From: an uncultured Campylobacter sp.
GTDB lineage: Bacteria; Campylobacterota; Campylobacteria; Campylobacterales; Campylobacteraceae
Assembly: GCA_900539255.1 (NCBI GenBank)
Contig: UQBJ01000054.1
Coordinates: 1 to 6,006, forward strand
DNA: 6,006 nt
Direction of reading: 5' to 3'
Shown here in pieces: positions 1 through 5,710 of the stretch. Made by a program: the position numbers and the translations under genes. The notes beneath the pieces are model-generated. The model was not told where the DNA came from. It was given only the letters and a program-made list of their open reading frames with translations, and ran no database searches. Each line of letters starts with the position of its first letter. Position 1 is the first letter of the stretch.

Positions 1-24
1 TACTGAGCCTTTGGCGAAGTATCC
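1..24. repeat. Dispersed hairpin repeat, copy A (cut by window edge)
   Basis: The sequence folds as TACT (1-4), GA (5-6), GCC (7-9), loop TTT (10-12), GGC (13-15), GA (16-17), AGTA (18-21), then TCC. The same plan, with different inner stems, occurs at 5863-5893 and 5927-5947, so this is one member of an intergenic repeat family. The 5' TGTCA start seen in the other copies lies outside the window. The strand is arbitrary because the element is nearly symmetrical. Function is unknown; it encodes nothing by itself. Confidence 0.8.
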
Positions 25-138
25 ACTTGCAAAGCCGCGCTTTACAATAAAGAAAAACACACAAGCTATGAAAACCTTTTCTTTGAAACAAAAATTCAGC
101 TCACCAAAATTCAGCATTTAAATTTGGCATTAGCGTGA
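7..138 (+). pseudogene. Possible 3' tail of a broken or displaced gene
   Basis: One frame is open from 7 to a TGA at 136-138, after an in-frame TGA at 4-6 inside the repeat. It has no start codon with a ribosome binding site. From codon 8 or so it reads like ordinary protein (for example ALYNKEKHTSYENLFFETK, then KIQLTKIQHLNLALA), and its codons resemble those of neighbouring genes. It may be the end of an upstream gene cut off by the repeat, or chance in AT-rich DNA. I do not recognise a family, and 44 codons is too short to be firm. Confidence 0.25.
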
Positions 139-205
139 ATTTGCCTAATTTTCTCTCATTTTGCTTAAATTCCTTACTCAAATCCGCCCCAAAAACTCAA
201 ATTTA

Positions 206-214
206 TGCTACAAT
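206..214 (+). promoter_or_regulatory. Probable sigma-70 promoter for the HD gene and ybeY
   Basis: TGC followed by TACAAT (209-214) is an extended -10 element, with no recognisable -35 box, as is usual for Campylobacter housekeeping promoters. Transcription would begin near 221, giving a leader of about 28 nt before the ATG at 249. This placement supports the ATG at 249, because the GTG at 135 lies upstream of the predicted transcript start. Confidence 0.6.
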
Positions 215-236
215 TTCTCTTTTAAATTTCGCACAC

Positions 237-243
237 AAAAGGA
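237..243 (+). promoter_or_regulatory. Ribosome binding site that decides the HD-gene start
   Basis: AAAAGGA lies 5 nt before ATG 249. The in-frame GTG at 135 has no comparable site, so the 38 extra residues it would add are rejected. Confidence 0.8.
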
Positions 244-248
244 CGAAA

Positions 249-1484
249 ATGATAAGCATTCAGCTCATCGAGCATATCTTTAAGGCTGCGAGCATAAGCC
301 GTTGGAACGATTATCCTAGAATGGCGAATTTAGTCGAACTTGACAAGCAAGCGCACAAATTCATCATCGCTTATTTCATCGCCAAAATGGAAAAAAATGT
401 CAATATGAGGGCTATCATCGAGGGCGGAATTTTCGAGTTTTTAAGCCGAGTGGTGGTTACAGACATACGCCCTGATGTCTATCACGAGATAGTTCGGGCG
501 AAAAAAGACGAGGTGAATTCGTGGGTTTTGAGTAAGGTCGAGCCTATGGTAGAAAGTATCGATGAGGGGCGATTTTTAAAGCGTTTTGAGCGGTATTTAA
601 CGGGAGGGGAGTTTGAAAAAGAGCGGCTCATCTTGCGTGCGGCGAGCTATTTTGCCACTAGATGGGAGTTTCACATAGTCTATCAAACGAGCAAATTTTT
701 AGCCGACATTGACGAGATAAAGGCAAAAGTCGAAGAGGAATTAGAGGATTATTACGAGCTTATCGGGGCGCGAAAGATTGCCTTAAATCAAAAAATCGCT
801 AAAATCGTTGATTTAAGTGGGCGTTTGCGCTTTCAAAAGCGTTGGGCGCAAACCCCACGCATACCTGAAACAGCGGTGCTTGGGCATATGCTTGTGGTGG
901 CGATTTTGAGCTATTTTTACTCTTTGCAAATTAAGGCTTGCGATAAAAGGCTTGAAAACAACTTTTTTTGCGCGCTTTTTCACGACTTGCCAGAGAGCCT
1001 TACTCGCGACATAATAAGCCCCGTCAAATACGGCATAGACGGGCTTCACGAGCTTATCGGCGAGTATGAAATGAAACTCATCAATGACAAAATTTTGCCC
1101 TTTGTGCCGAGCGATTTTAGGGACGAATTTGCCTATATTTTGGGTATTCGCAAGGAACAAGGCGAAAACGGGGGCTATGTGAAAAACGAGTTTGAAAACC
1201 GCACCTTTCGCAACCGCCAAGCAGGGCTTTGTAGTGGGAGTTTGAGCGCGTTTAATGAAAACGAGGACGGCGCGATAGACGGCAAGGCGCTTAAATACTG
1301 CGACAAATTCGCCGCCTTTGTGGAGGCTGGGCTATCCATAAGCTACGGTGTAAAGTCCAAAGAGCTGGAAAGTGGCTTTTGGGGAATGTTTGACTTTTTC
1401 GAGCAAAACAAAACCATAGACGGCGTGAATTTTTTCGCCCTTTGCGAGGCGCTCATCAGCGAATTTAAGCTAAGCAAGCCCTAA
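249..1484 (+). CDS. YfbR-like HD-domain phosphohydrolase with degenerate N-terminal copy
   Basis: Predicted 411-residue cytoplasmic protein with no signal peptide or membrane segment. The C-terminal half carries an HD metal-hydrolase site of the YfbR (5'-deoxynucleotidase) type: R198-W199, H213, the H245-D246 dyad in FHDLPESLTRDIISPVKY (244-261), and D352 in KYCDKFAAF. H213, H245, D246 and D352 are the expected four metal ligands, and E249/T252/D254/P258 fit the YfbR pattern. The family removes phosphate from nucleotides; the substrate here is unknown. It is about twice the usual YfbR length. The N-terminal half repeats the same landmarks (R18-W19, P23-R24, H36, D72-I73) but has E63-F64 where the HD dyad should be, so it is probably a non-catalytic duplicate. 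An insertion-like polar stretch sits at about 302-345. The stop overlaps the ybeY start by one base, so the two are probably translated together. The fold assignment is strong; the biological role is inferred. Confidence 0.85.
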   Translation: MISIQLIEHIFKAASISRWNDYPRMANLVELDKQAHKFIIAYFIAKMEKNVNMRAIIEGGIFEFLSRVVVTDIRPDVYHEIVRAKKDEVNSWVLSKVEPMVESIDEGRFLKRFERYLTGGEFEKERLILRAASYFATRWEFHIVYQTSKFLADIDEIKAKVEEELEDYYELIGARKIALNQKIAKIVDLSGRLRFQKRWAQTPRIPETAVLGHMLVVAILSYFYSLQIKACDKRLENNFFCALFHDLPESLTRDIISPVKYGIDGLHELIGEYEMKLINDKILPFVPSDFRDEFAYILGIRKEQGENGGYVKNEFENRTFRNRQAGLCSGSLSAFNENEDGAIDGKALKYCDKFAAFVEAGLSISYGVKSKELESGFWGMFDFFEQNKTIDGVNFFALCEALISEFKLSKP

Positions 1485-1921
1485 TGATACTTTGTGAGCA
1501 AAATTTAGCTGAATTTGACTTGGATTTTGGGCTTGATTTAGCAGAAAAAATCGCTAGTGAGCTTACGGACAAGGACATAGAGCTTGTCATCGTTGATGAA
1601 AATGCGATGAAAGCGATAAATTCAGCTCAAAGAGGCATAGAAAAAGCCACTGATGTGCTATCTTTTGCCTTAAAAGCCGTGCCAAATGCGGCAAATTTAC
1701 CGATTGGAAGCATAGTGATAAACGCAAATGCCATTAAAGACGAAGCAAAGGCGAGAAAACACAGTAAAGAGGCTGAATTTACCTTGCTTTTTTTGCACGG
1801 CATTTTGCATTTGCTAGGCTATGACCACGAAAAAGACAGCGGACAGATGAGAGAAAAAGAAAGACAAATCATCGAAAAATTCAAGCTCCCACAAAGCCTT
1901 ATCATAAGAAGTGAGAGCTGA
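1484..1921 (+). CDS. ybeY: Endoribonuclease YbeY, rRNA maturation factor
   Basis: This 145-residue protein has the YbeY (UPF0054) signature FLHGILHLLGYDHEKD (103-118), in which H105, H109 and H115 are the zinc ligands. The conserved block N46-x3-R50 followed by TDVLSF (56-61) is also present, and GSIVIN (75-80) takes the place of the commoner GDIVI strand. YbeY is a single-strand endoribonuclease needed for 16S rRNA 3'-end maturation and 70S ribosome quality control in the cytoplasm. Length is normal for the family. The ATG overlaps the stop of the HD gene as TAATG, with no strong ribosome binding site of its own beyond weak purine-rich sequence, which suggests translational coupling. No strong terminator follows. 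Identification is secure. Confidence 0.95.
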   Translation: MILCEQNLAEFDLDFGLDLAEKIASELTDKDIELVIVDENAMKAINSAQRGIEKATDVLSFALKAVPNAANLPIGSIVINANAIKDEAKARKHSKEAEFTLLFLHGILHLLGYDHEKDSGQMREKERQIIEKFKLPQSLIIRSES

Positions 1922-2109
1922 AATCGCACTTTGGCGCATCAAAGTCCTTTGTAAGGCTGATTTACAAGCAACTCTTTAAGCGCAAGACTTTGAGACTTAG
2001 GTTCTTTAAGCACTTATCACAAGCAAACTTTACTCTTTCGTAAAACTTTTTTGGCGTAAATGCGACAATGCAAAGGCAAAAAGCGCAAAAAAGTGGCAAA
2101 GATTTGCGG

Positions 2110-2177
2110 AATTTCGCAAAAAATTTCTCCAAAAATTTCAAAAAATTTTCAAAAATTTGTAAATTTCGCAAAAAATT
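2110..2177. other. Helically phased A/T tracts, predicted curved DNA
   Basis: Six AnTn tracts have their A/T junctions at about 2123, 2135, 2145, 2155, 2163 and 2175, on average 10.4 bp apart, which is one helical turn. The block is bounded by a perfect 16-bp direct repeat AATTTCGCAAAAAATT (2110-2125 and 2162-2177), exactly 52 bp apart. A tracts in phase are known to bend DNA. The position, some 115-180 bp upstream of the recA -10 box, fits an upstream curved region or a binding site for a nucleoid protein; that role is inference. Confidence 0.6.
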
Positions 2178-2290
2178 ATTTTCATTTACTCTGTTATGAC
2201 AACAAAATACAGCATATCAACCTAAAAAGCAAATTTACAAATTTTTCTCAAATTCTTTCTCAAAAAAAAGTTTTCATAAACCAAATTTTT

Positions 2291-2297
2291 GTAAAAT
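2291..2297 (+). promoter_or_regulatory. Probable sigma-70 promoter of the recA operon
   Basis: TTTTTG followed by TAAAAT (2292-2297) then TTC resembles the Campylobacter -10 region. It is preceded by T-rich tracts about a turn apart (2242-2246, 2271-2274, 2286-2290) and no -35 box. Transcription near 2304 would give a leader of about 54 nt. I see no LexA-type operator; Campylobacter species lack LexA as far as is known. Confidence 0.5.
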
Positions 2298-2343
2298 TCA
2301 GGCATATTTTTTCAAAGTTTCGCAGTCATTGTGAAAACACACC

Positions 2344-2351
2344 AAAAAGGA
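2344..2351 (+). promoter_or_regulatory. Ribosome binding site that decides the recA start
   Basis: AAAAAGGA is 6 nt before ATG 2358. The in-frame GTG at 2331 lies upstream of this site and would add nine residues absent from C. jejuni RecA. The leader resembles that of the HD gene: CACAC, then A-rich, then GGACGAAA. Confidence 0.8.
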
Positions 2352-2357
2352 CGAAAT

Positions 2358-3386
2358 ATGGACGAAAACAAAAAGAAATCCCTTGATGCGGCGCTTAAAA
2401 GCCTTGATAAAACCTTTGGCAAAGGCACGATTTTGCGGCTTGGCGATAAGGAAGTAGAGCATATAGATGCCATCAGCACGGGTTCTGTGGGGCTTGATTT
2501 AGCACTTGGCATAGGCGGCGTGCCAAAGGGGCGGATTATAGAGATTTATGGACCTGAGGCTTCGGGCAAGACAACCTTGACGCTACATATCATCGCAGAG
2601 TGTCAAAAGGCTGGCGGTGTGTGCGCTTTTATAGACGCAGAACACGCGCTAGATGTCAAATATGCAGGAAATTTAGGCGTGGATACTGAAAATCTCTACA
2701 TTTCTCAGCCTGATTTTGGCGAACAAGCCCTTGAAATCGTAGAAACGATAGCACGAAGTGGCGCGATAGATTTAGTAGTCGTTGATAGCGTGGCAGCACT
2801 CACGCCAAAGGCTGAGATAGAGGGCGATATGGGCGACCAGCACGTGGGACTTCAAGCGCGCCTTATGAGTCAAGCCCTGCGAAAGCTCACGGGCATAGTG
2901 CATAAAATGAACTGCACGGTGATTTTCATCAACCAAATTCGTATGAAAATCGGCGCTATGGGCTATGGCACGCCAGAGACGACAACAGGCGGCAACGCGC
3001 TTAAATTCTACTCATCTGTGCGCCTTGATGTGCGCCGCATTGCTACCTTAAAGCAAAATGAAGAGCCTATCGGCAACCGCGTGAAAGTCAAAGTGGCGAA
3101 AAATAAAGTCGCACCGCCCTTTAAGCAGGCTGAATTTGATGTGATGTTTGGCGAGGGCATCAGCAAGGAAGGCGAAGTTATTGATTATGGTGTGAAACTT
3201 GACATAATCGACAAAAGCGGGGCTTGGTTCTCTTACAAGGACAAAAAAATCGGACAAGGGCGCGAGAATTCAAAGATTTTCTTAAAAGAAAATCCAAAAA
3301 TATGCGAAGAAATAGTCAAAGCCATACAAGGTTCTATCGGCATTGAGGGCGTGATTGCCGCGACAAATGATGAAGAAGAGGATTGA
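2358..3386 (+). CDS. recA: Recombinase RecA
   Basis: The 342-residue protein is full length and starts MDENKKKSLDAALKSL, as Campylobacter RecA does. RecA forms ATP-dependent filaments on single-stranded DNA and carries out strand exchange in homologous recombination, repair and natural transformation. Visible features: Walker A GPEASGKTT (65-73), catalytic Glu95 in FIDAEHALD (91-99), Walker B LVVVDS (139-144), DNA-binding loop L1 around 155-164 (EGDMGDQHVG), FINQIRMKIG (190-199) with sensor Gln193 leading into loop L2 (about 194-210), and an acidic tail NDEEED (337-342). No key residue is missing and there is no intein. It is the first gene of a probable four-gene operon; eno begins 2 nt after its stop, so recombination and glycolysis genes share a transcript. 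No SOS operator is visible. Confidence 0.98.
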   Translation: MDENKKKSLDAALKSLDKTFGKGTILRLGDKEVEHIDAISTGSVGLDLALGIGGVPKGRIIEIYGPEASGKTTLTLHIIAECQKAGGVCAFIDAEHALDVKYAGNLGVDTENLYISQPDFGEQALEIVETIARSGAIDLVVVDSVAALTPKAEIEGDMGDQHVGLQARLMSQALRKLTGIVHKMNCTVIFINQIRMKIGAMGYGTPETTTGGNALKFYSSVRLDVRRIATLKQNEEPIGNRVKVKVAKNKVAPPFKQAEFDVMFGEGISKEGEVIDYGVKLDIIDKSGAWFSYKDKKIGQGRENSKIFLKENPKICEEIVKAIQGSIGIEGVIAATNDEEED

Positions 3387-3388
3387 AA

Positions 3389-4633
3389 ATGCTTGTGATT
3401 GAGGATTTAAGGGCTTATGAAGTGCTTGATAGTCGTGGAAACCCCACGATAAAGGCGCAAGTGTGTTTAAGTGATGGCAGCACGGGCGAAGCCATAGTGC
3501 CAAGCGGTGCTAGCACGGGCAGCAAAGAGGCTTTGGAGCTGCGCGATAAGGACGAACGCTTTGGAGGCAAGGGCGTTTTAAAGGCGATGAGCAATGTTAA
3601 TGAAATCATTGCCGAAAATGTCATAGGGCTTGACGGCTTTAACCAAACCCAGCTTGATATGGCTTTGTTTGAGCTTGACGGCACAAAAAACTACTCAAAT
3701 TTAGGCGCAAACGCTGTTTTGGGTGTATCTATGGCAGCAGCAAGAGCAGCAGCAAATGCGCTTAATATCCCTTTGTATCGCTATTTGGGCGGTGCAAACG
3801 CCAGCGTTTTGCCCGTGCCTATGTGCAACATCATAAACGGCGGGGCGCACGCGAACAACAATGTCGATTTTCAAGAGTTTATGATAATGCCCTTTGGCTT
3901 TACGAGCTTTAAGGAAGCCTTGCGCGCGGTGTGCGAAATTTACGCCTTGCTTAAAAAAGAGCTTGGCGCACAAGGACACTCCACAGCACTTGGCGATGAG
4001 GGCGGTTTTGCTCCAAATTTAGCAAACAACACCGAGCCTATCGAGCTTTTGATGAGGTGTATCAAAAAGGCTGGCTATGAAAAGGGCGTTAAAATCGCCC
4101 TTGATGTGGCAAGCAGTGAATTTTACAAAAACGGCAAATACGAAATCGAGGGCAAAAGCCTAAGCAGCGATGAGATGATAAAACGCTACGAGGAACTTTG
4201 CGCGAAATATCCTATTTTCAGCATAGAGGACGGCTTAGCTGAAGATGACTTTGAGGGCTGGATAAACCTAACCCAAAGGCTTGGCAAGAAAATTCAGCTT
4301 GTGGGGGACGATTTGTTCGTTACAAACGAGGACATTTTGCGCGAGGGCATTGTCAAAAAAATGGCAAATGCGGTTTTAATCAAGCCTAATCAAATCGGCA
4401 CAGTTACGCAAACTATGCGCACCGTGCGCCTTGCAATGCGTCATAATTACAAGTGCATTATGAGCCACCGCTCTGGCGAGAGTGAGGACAGCTTTATAGC
4501 GGATTTTGCTGTCGCGCTTAACACGGGGCAGATTAAAACAGGCGCACCCGCAAGGGCTGACAGAACGGCAAAGTATAACAGAGTGCTTGAAATCGAGCTT
4601 GAAAGTGATGAATTTTTGGGAGAGAAGCTATAA
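3389..4633 (+). CDS. eno: Enolase (phosphopyruvate hydratase)
   Basis: This 414-residue enzyme interconverts 2-phosphoglycerate and phosphoenolpyruvate in glycolysis and gluconeogenesis, in the cytoplasm with magnesium. The substrate loop GASTG (40-44), His154 in GGAHANNN, the acid-base Glu204 in GDEGG (202-206), metal ligands Asp239, Glu280 and Asp307, catalytic Lys332 in the signature VLIKPNQIGTVTQT (329-342) and SHRSGE (359-364) are all present. Length matches C. jejuni Eno. The ATG at 3389 is preceded by AAGAGGA (3376-3382, 6 nt spacing) inside the end of recA; a TTG two codons earlier (3383) is less likely because C. jejuni Eno starts MLVIED. In Campylobacter, which lacks phosphofructokinase in C. 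jejuni, the enzyme serves mainly gluconeogenesis. The gap of 2 nt to recA and 12 nt to the next gene indicates an operon. Confidence 0.98.
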   Translation: MLVIEDLRAYEVLDSRGNPTIKAQVCLSDGSTGEAIVPSGASTGSKEALELRDKDERFGGKGVLKAMSNVNEIIAENVIGLDGFNQTQLDMALFELDGTKNYSNLGANAVLGVSMAAARAAANALNIPLYRYLGGANASVLPVPMCNIINGGAHANNNVDFQEFMIMPFGFTSFKEALRAVCEIYALLKKELGAQGHSTALGDEGGFAPNLANNTEPIELLMRCIKKAGYEKGVKIALDVASSEFYKNGKYEIEGKSLSSDEMIKRYEELCAKYPIFSIEDGLAEDDFEGWINLTQRLGKKIQLVGDDLFVTNEDILREGIVKKMANAVLIKPNQIGTVTQTMRTVRLAMRHNYKCIMSHRSGESEDSFIADFAVALNTGQIKTGAPARADRTAKYNRVLEIELESDEFLGEKL

Positions 4634-4634
4634 G

Positions 4635-4639
4635 AAGGG
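4635..4639 (+). promoter_or_regulatory. Ribosome binding site supporting a TTG start
   Basis: AAGGG lies 6 nt before TTG 4646. The eno stop (4631-4633) is in the same frame just upstream, and the next in-frame ATG would be Met33, at the edge of the membrane segment, so TTG is the only plausible start. Confidence 0.65.
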
Positions 4640-4645
4640 CTGAAT

Positions 4646-4945
4646 TTGAGTGAAGAAGCCACAAAAGAAAGCACAGCAGAGCTTTTAAAGGACTATGATG
4701 AGCGAGCGAAAAAAAGGCAGTTTTACGCCGATACGCTCAAAATGAGTGCCTATGTGCTTTTGACGGTTGTGGCGGCTTGGTATTTTGGCAATATGCTTTT
4801 TGGCAAGTCGTCTTTGGAAACCTTGCTTTCTTTAAAGGCGACAAAAAAAGAGTTGAATTCAAGGATAGAGTGGCTTAAAGAGCAGAACGCAAGGAAGCAA
4901 AAAGAGTATTTTGAGTTAAAAGGACTATACCCTGATGAAAAGTAA
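4646..4945 (+). CDS. FtsB/DivIC-like small membrane protein with coiled coil
   Basis: The product is 99 residues. A charged cytoplasmic head (1-31, rich in Lys/Glu) is followed by one membrane segment (about 33-52, MSAYVLLTVVAAWYFGNMLF) and then a heptad-like helical stretch (about 56-92) with LETLLSLKATKKEL and RIEWLKEQNARKQKEYFELK. That order, with a short N-terminus inside and a coiled coil outside, is the layout of septum-formation initiator proteins (FtsB/DivIC), which bridge the divisome with FtsL and FtsQ. It is the positional equivalent of C. jejuni Cj1671c and H. pylori HP0155. Similarity to FtsB is by architecture rather than clear motif, so a division role is inference. Translation starts at TTG. 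Its end overlaps the next gene by 11 nt, which suggests coupled translation. Confidence 0.8.
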   Translation: MSEEATKESTAELLKDYDERAKKRQFYADTLKMSAYVLLTVVAAWYFGNMLFGKSSLETLLSLKATKKELNSRIEWLKEQNARKQKEYFELKGLYPDEK

Positions 4946-5597
4946 GTTGATTTTAATGCTATTTGTGCTGTTTGCGTGGGGCAACGACAACCCCTTTGCG
5001 CCTCCGCAATCCATCGATGAAAACGCGATTTTAGATGATTTTGAAAAAAAAGATGTGGTGTTTAACTCGGACGCAAGGCTGCTTAAAAGCATTAGCGTTA
5101 CTTATGTAACCCTTGACGGCAGCGAAAAAACGATGACTTTGGACATAAATCAAAGCATTGATTGGCATCGCACCTACTCATTCATCAAAACCAAATCCCC
5201 GCAAACTACGGCTATACTTGATGTTTCTGTAACAACGCCTGAGCAGTTTAATCTCACGGGCGAGATAAATTCAAGCCTTAATGTCGAAATTCCAAACGAC
5301 AACGGCAAGTTAGAAGACTTCATCAGCTTTGCAAGCTACAAAAGCAAGCTCAAACTCATCACAAAGGACGAAATCATCGGCAATTTCGCTGTGGGAAATC
5401 CTAGCAAAATCATTTTGGATTTCAAAAGGCAAACAAGTTTTAAAACCAAAACCCAACGCCTTAAAATGGGCACGGCTTTCAAAAGGCTCGACCTTGGCTC
5501 GCACAAGGGCTACTACCGCCTTGTGATTTATTTGGACGGCAAATACAACTTTAAAATTCAAAAAGATGAAAGCGGATATGTCATAAGTTTGATTTGA
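4935..5597 (+). CDS. cgpA: CgpA-like periplasmic AMIN-type protein, probable N-glycoprotein
   Basis: The 220-residue product starts with a signal peptide (residues 1-16, MKSKLILMLFVLFAWG) with an A-x-G cleavage site before N17. The mature end NDNPFAPP resembles the NPF-containing start common in Campylobacterota AMIN proteins. The C-terminal part (about 130-220) has the AMIN look: GNPSKIILDF (154-163), a RLKMGTAFKRLDLG turn (175-188), then YRLVIYLDGKYNFKIQ and a final GYVISL strand. AMIN domains target periplasmic proteins to envelope sites or peptidoglycan. Two matches to the Campylobacter PglB sequon D/E-x-N-x-S/T are present: D70-I-N72-Q-S74 and E110-I-N112-S-S114. Position after recA-eno-small membrane protein matches Cj1670c (CgpA), a known glycoprotein; the symbol rests on that synteny. 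AAAAGGA (4918-4924) is 10 nt before the ATG, rather far. The last codons and stop are part of a tandem repeat. Confidence 0.85.
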   Translation: MKSKLILMLFVLFAWGNDNPFAPPQSIDENAILDDFEKKDVVFNSDARLLKSISVTYVTLDGSEKTMTLDINQSIDWHRTYSFIKTKSPQTTAILDVSVTTPEQFNLTGEINSSLNVEIPNDNGKLEDFISFASYKSKLKLITKDEIIGNFAVGNPSKIILDFKRQTSFKTKTQRLKMGTAFKRLDLGSHKGYYRLVIYLDGKYNFKIQKDESGYVISLI

Positions 5598-5656
5598 CGG
5601 ATTTAAATTTTTGATTTGATGGGCTTAAATTTTTGATTTGACGGATTTAAATTTTC
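5591..5656 (+). repeat. Three tandem 22-bp units spanning the cgpA stop codon
   Basis: Units are 5591-5612, 5613-5634 and 5635-5656. Each begins GATTTGA and contains TTAAATTTT. Units 1 and 3 differ only at the last base; unit 2 differs from unit 1 at three internal bases. Unit 1 supplies the final Ile codon and the TGA of cgpA, so the array grew out of, or replaced, the end of the gene. 22 bp is close to two helical turns. There are no spacers, so it is not CRISPR. Confidence 0.9.
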
Positions 5657-5679
5657 GCTAAAATTTATTTATCATCGCT

Positions 5680-5702
5680 ACAAGGCTTTTTACAAGCCTT
5701 GT
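5680..5702. terminator. Terminator-like hairpin after the recA operon
   Basis: ACAAGGCTT (5680-5688) pairs perfectly with AAGCCTTGT (5694-5702) around a five-base loop TTTAC. The next bases (TAAATCTT) are only weakly T-rich, so it may be a partial intrinsic terminator for the recA-cgpA transcript, or another hairpin repeat. Confidence 0.5.
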
Positions 5703-5710
5703 TAAATCTT

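Larger units (their letters stand above)
1922..2357. other. AT-rich intergenic region between ybeY and recA
   Basis: No convincing gene. Just after the ybeY stop lies AAATCGCACTTTG (1921-1933), which recurs inverted at 5957-5969. TCTTTAAGC occurs twice (1973-1981, 2003-2011). A weak hairpin TTTAC/GTAAA (2029-2033 with 2040-2044) runs into six T (2047-2052) and could end ybeY transcripts. Then come phased A/T tracts (2110-2177), more A/T tracts to 2290, and the recA promoter. Small open frames here (for example 1962-2171 on the minus strand) have TTG or poor starts and low-complexity Lys/Phe-rich products. Confidence 0.7.

Noticed and set aside
135..248. 38-residue N-terminal extension of the HD protein from GTG 135
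   Set aside because: It lies upstream of the predicted promoter and has no ribosome site; ATG 249 has AAAAGGA at good spacing.
813..1220. 135-codon minus-strand frame inside the HD gene
   Set aside because: It lies antiparallel to a clearly coding HD catalytic region and has no independent support.
1962..2171. 69-codon minus-strand frame with a short hydrophobic stretch
   Set aside because: It starts with TTG without a ribosome site, its first third is translated A/T tracts, and no family is recognisable.
2180..2357. LexA/SOS operator before recA
   Set aside because: No palindromic SOS box was found, and Campylobacter is not known to have LexA.
1922..2357. tRNA or small RNA gene in the ybeY-recA gap
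   Set aside because: No cloverleaf, no T-loop consensus and no strong promoter-terminator pair; the hairpins are weak.
2060..2386. 108-codon plus-strand frame overlapping the recA start
   Set aside because: Lys/Phe/Asn-rich low-complexity product from A/T tracts, and it runs into recA in another frame across the recA promoter.
3701..3979. 92-codon minus-strand frame inside eno
   Set aside because: It is antisense to conserved enolase residues, a by-product of codon bias.
5591..5656. Tandem 22-bp units as a CRISPR array
   Set aside because: The units abut with no spacers, there are only three, and no cas gene is nearby.
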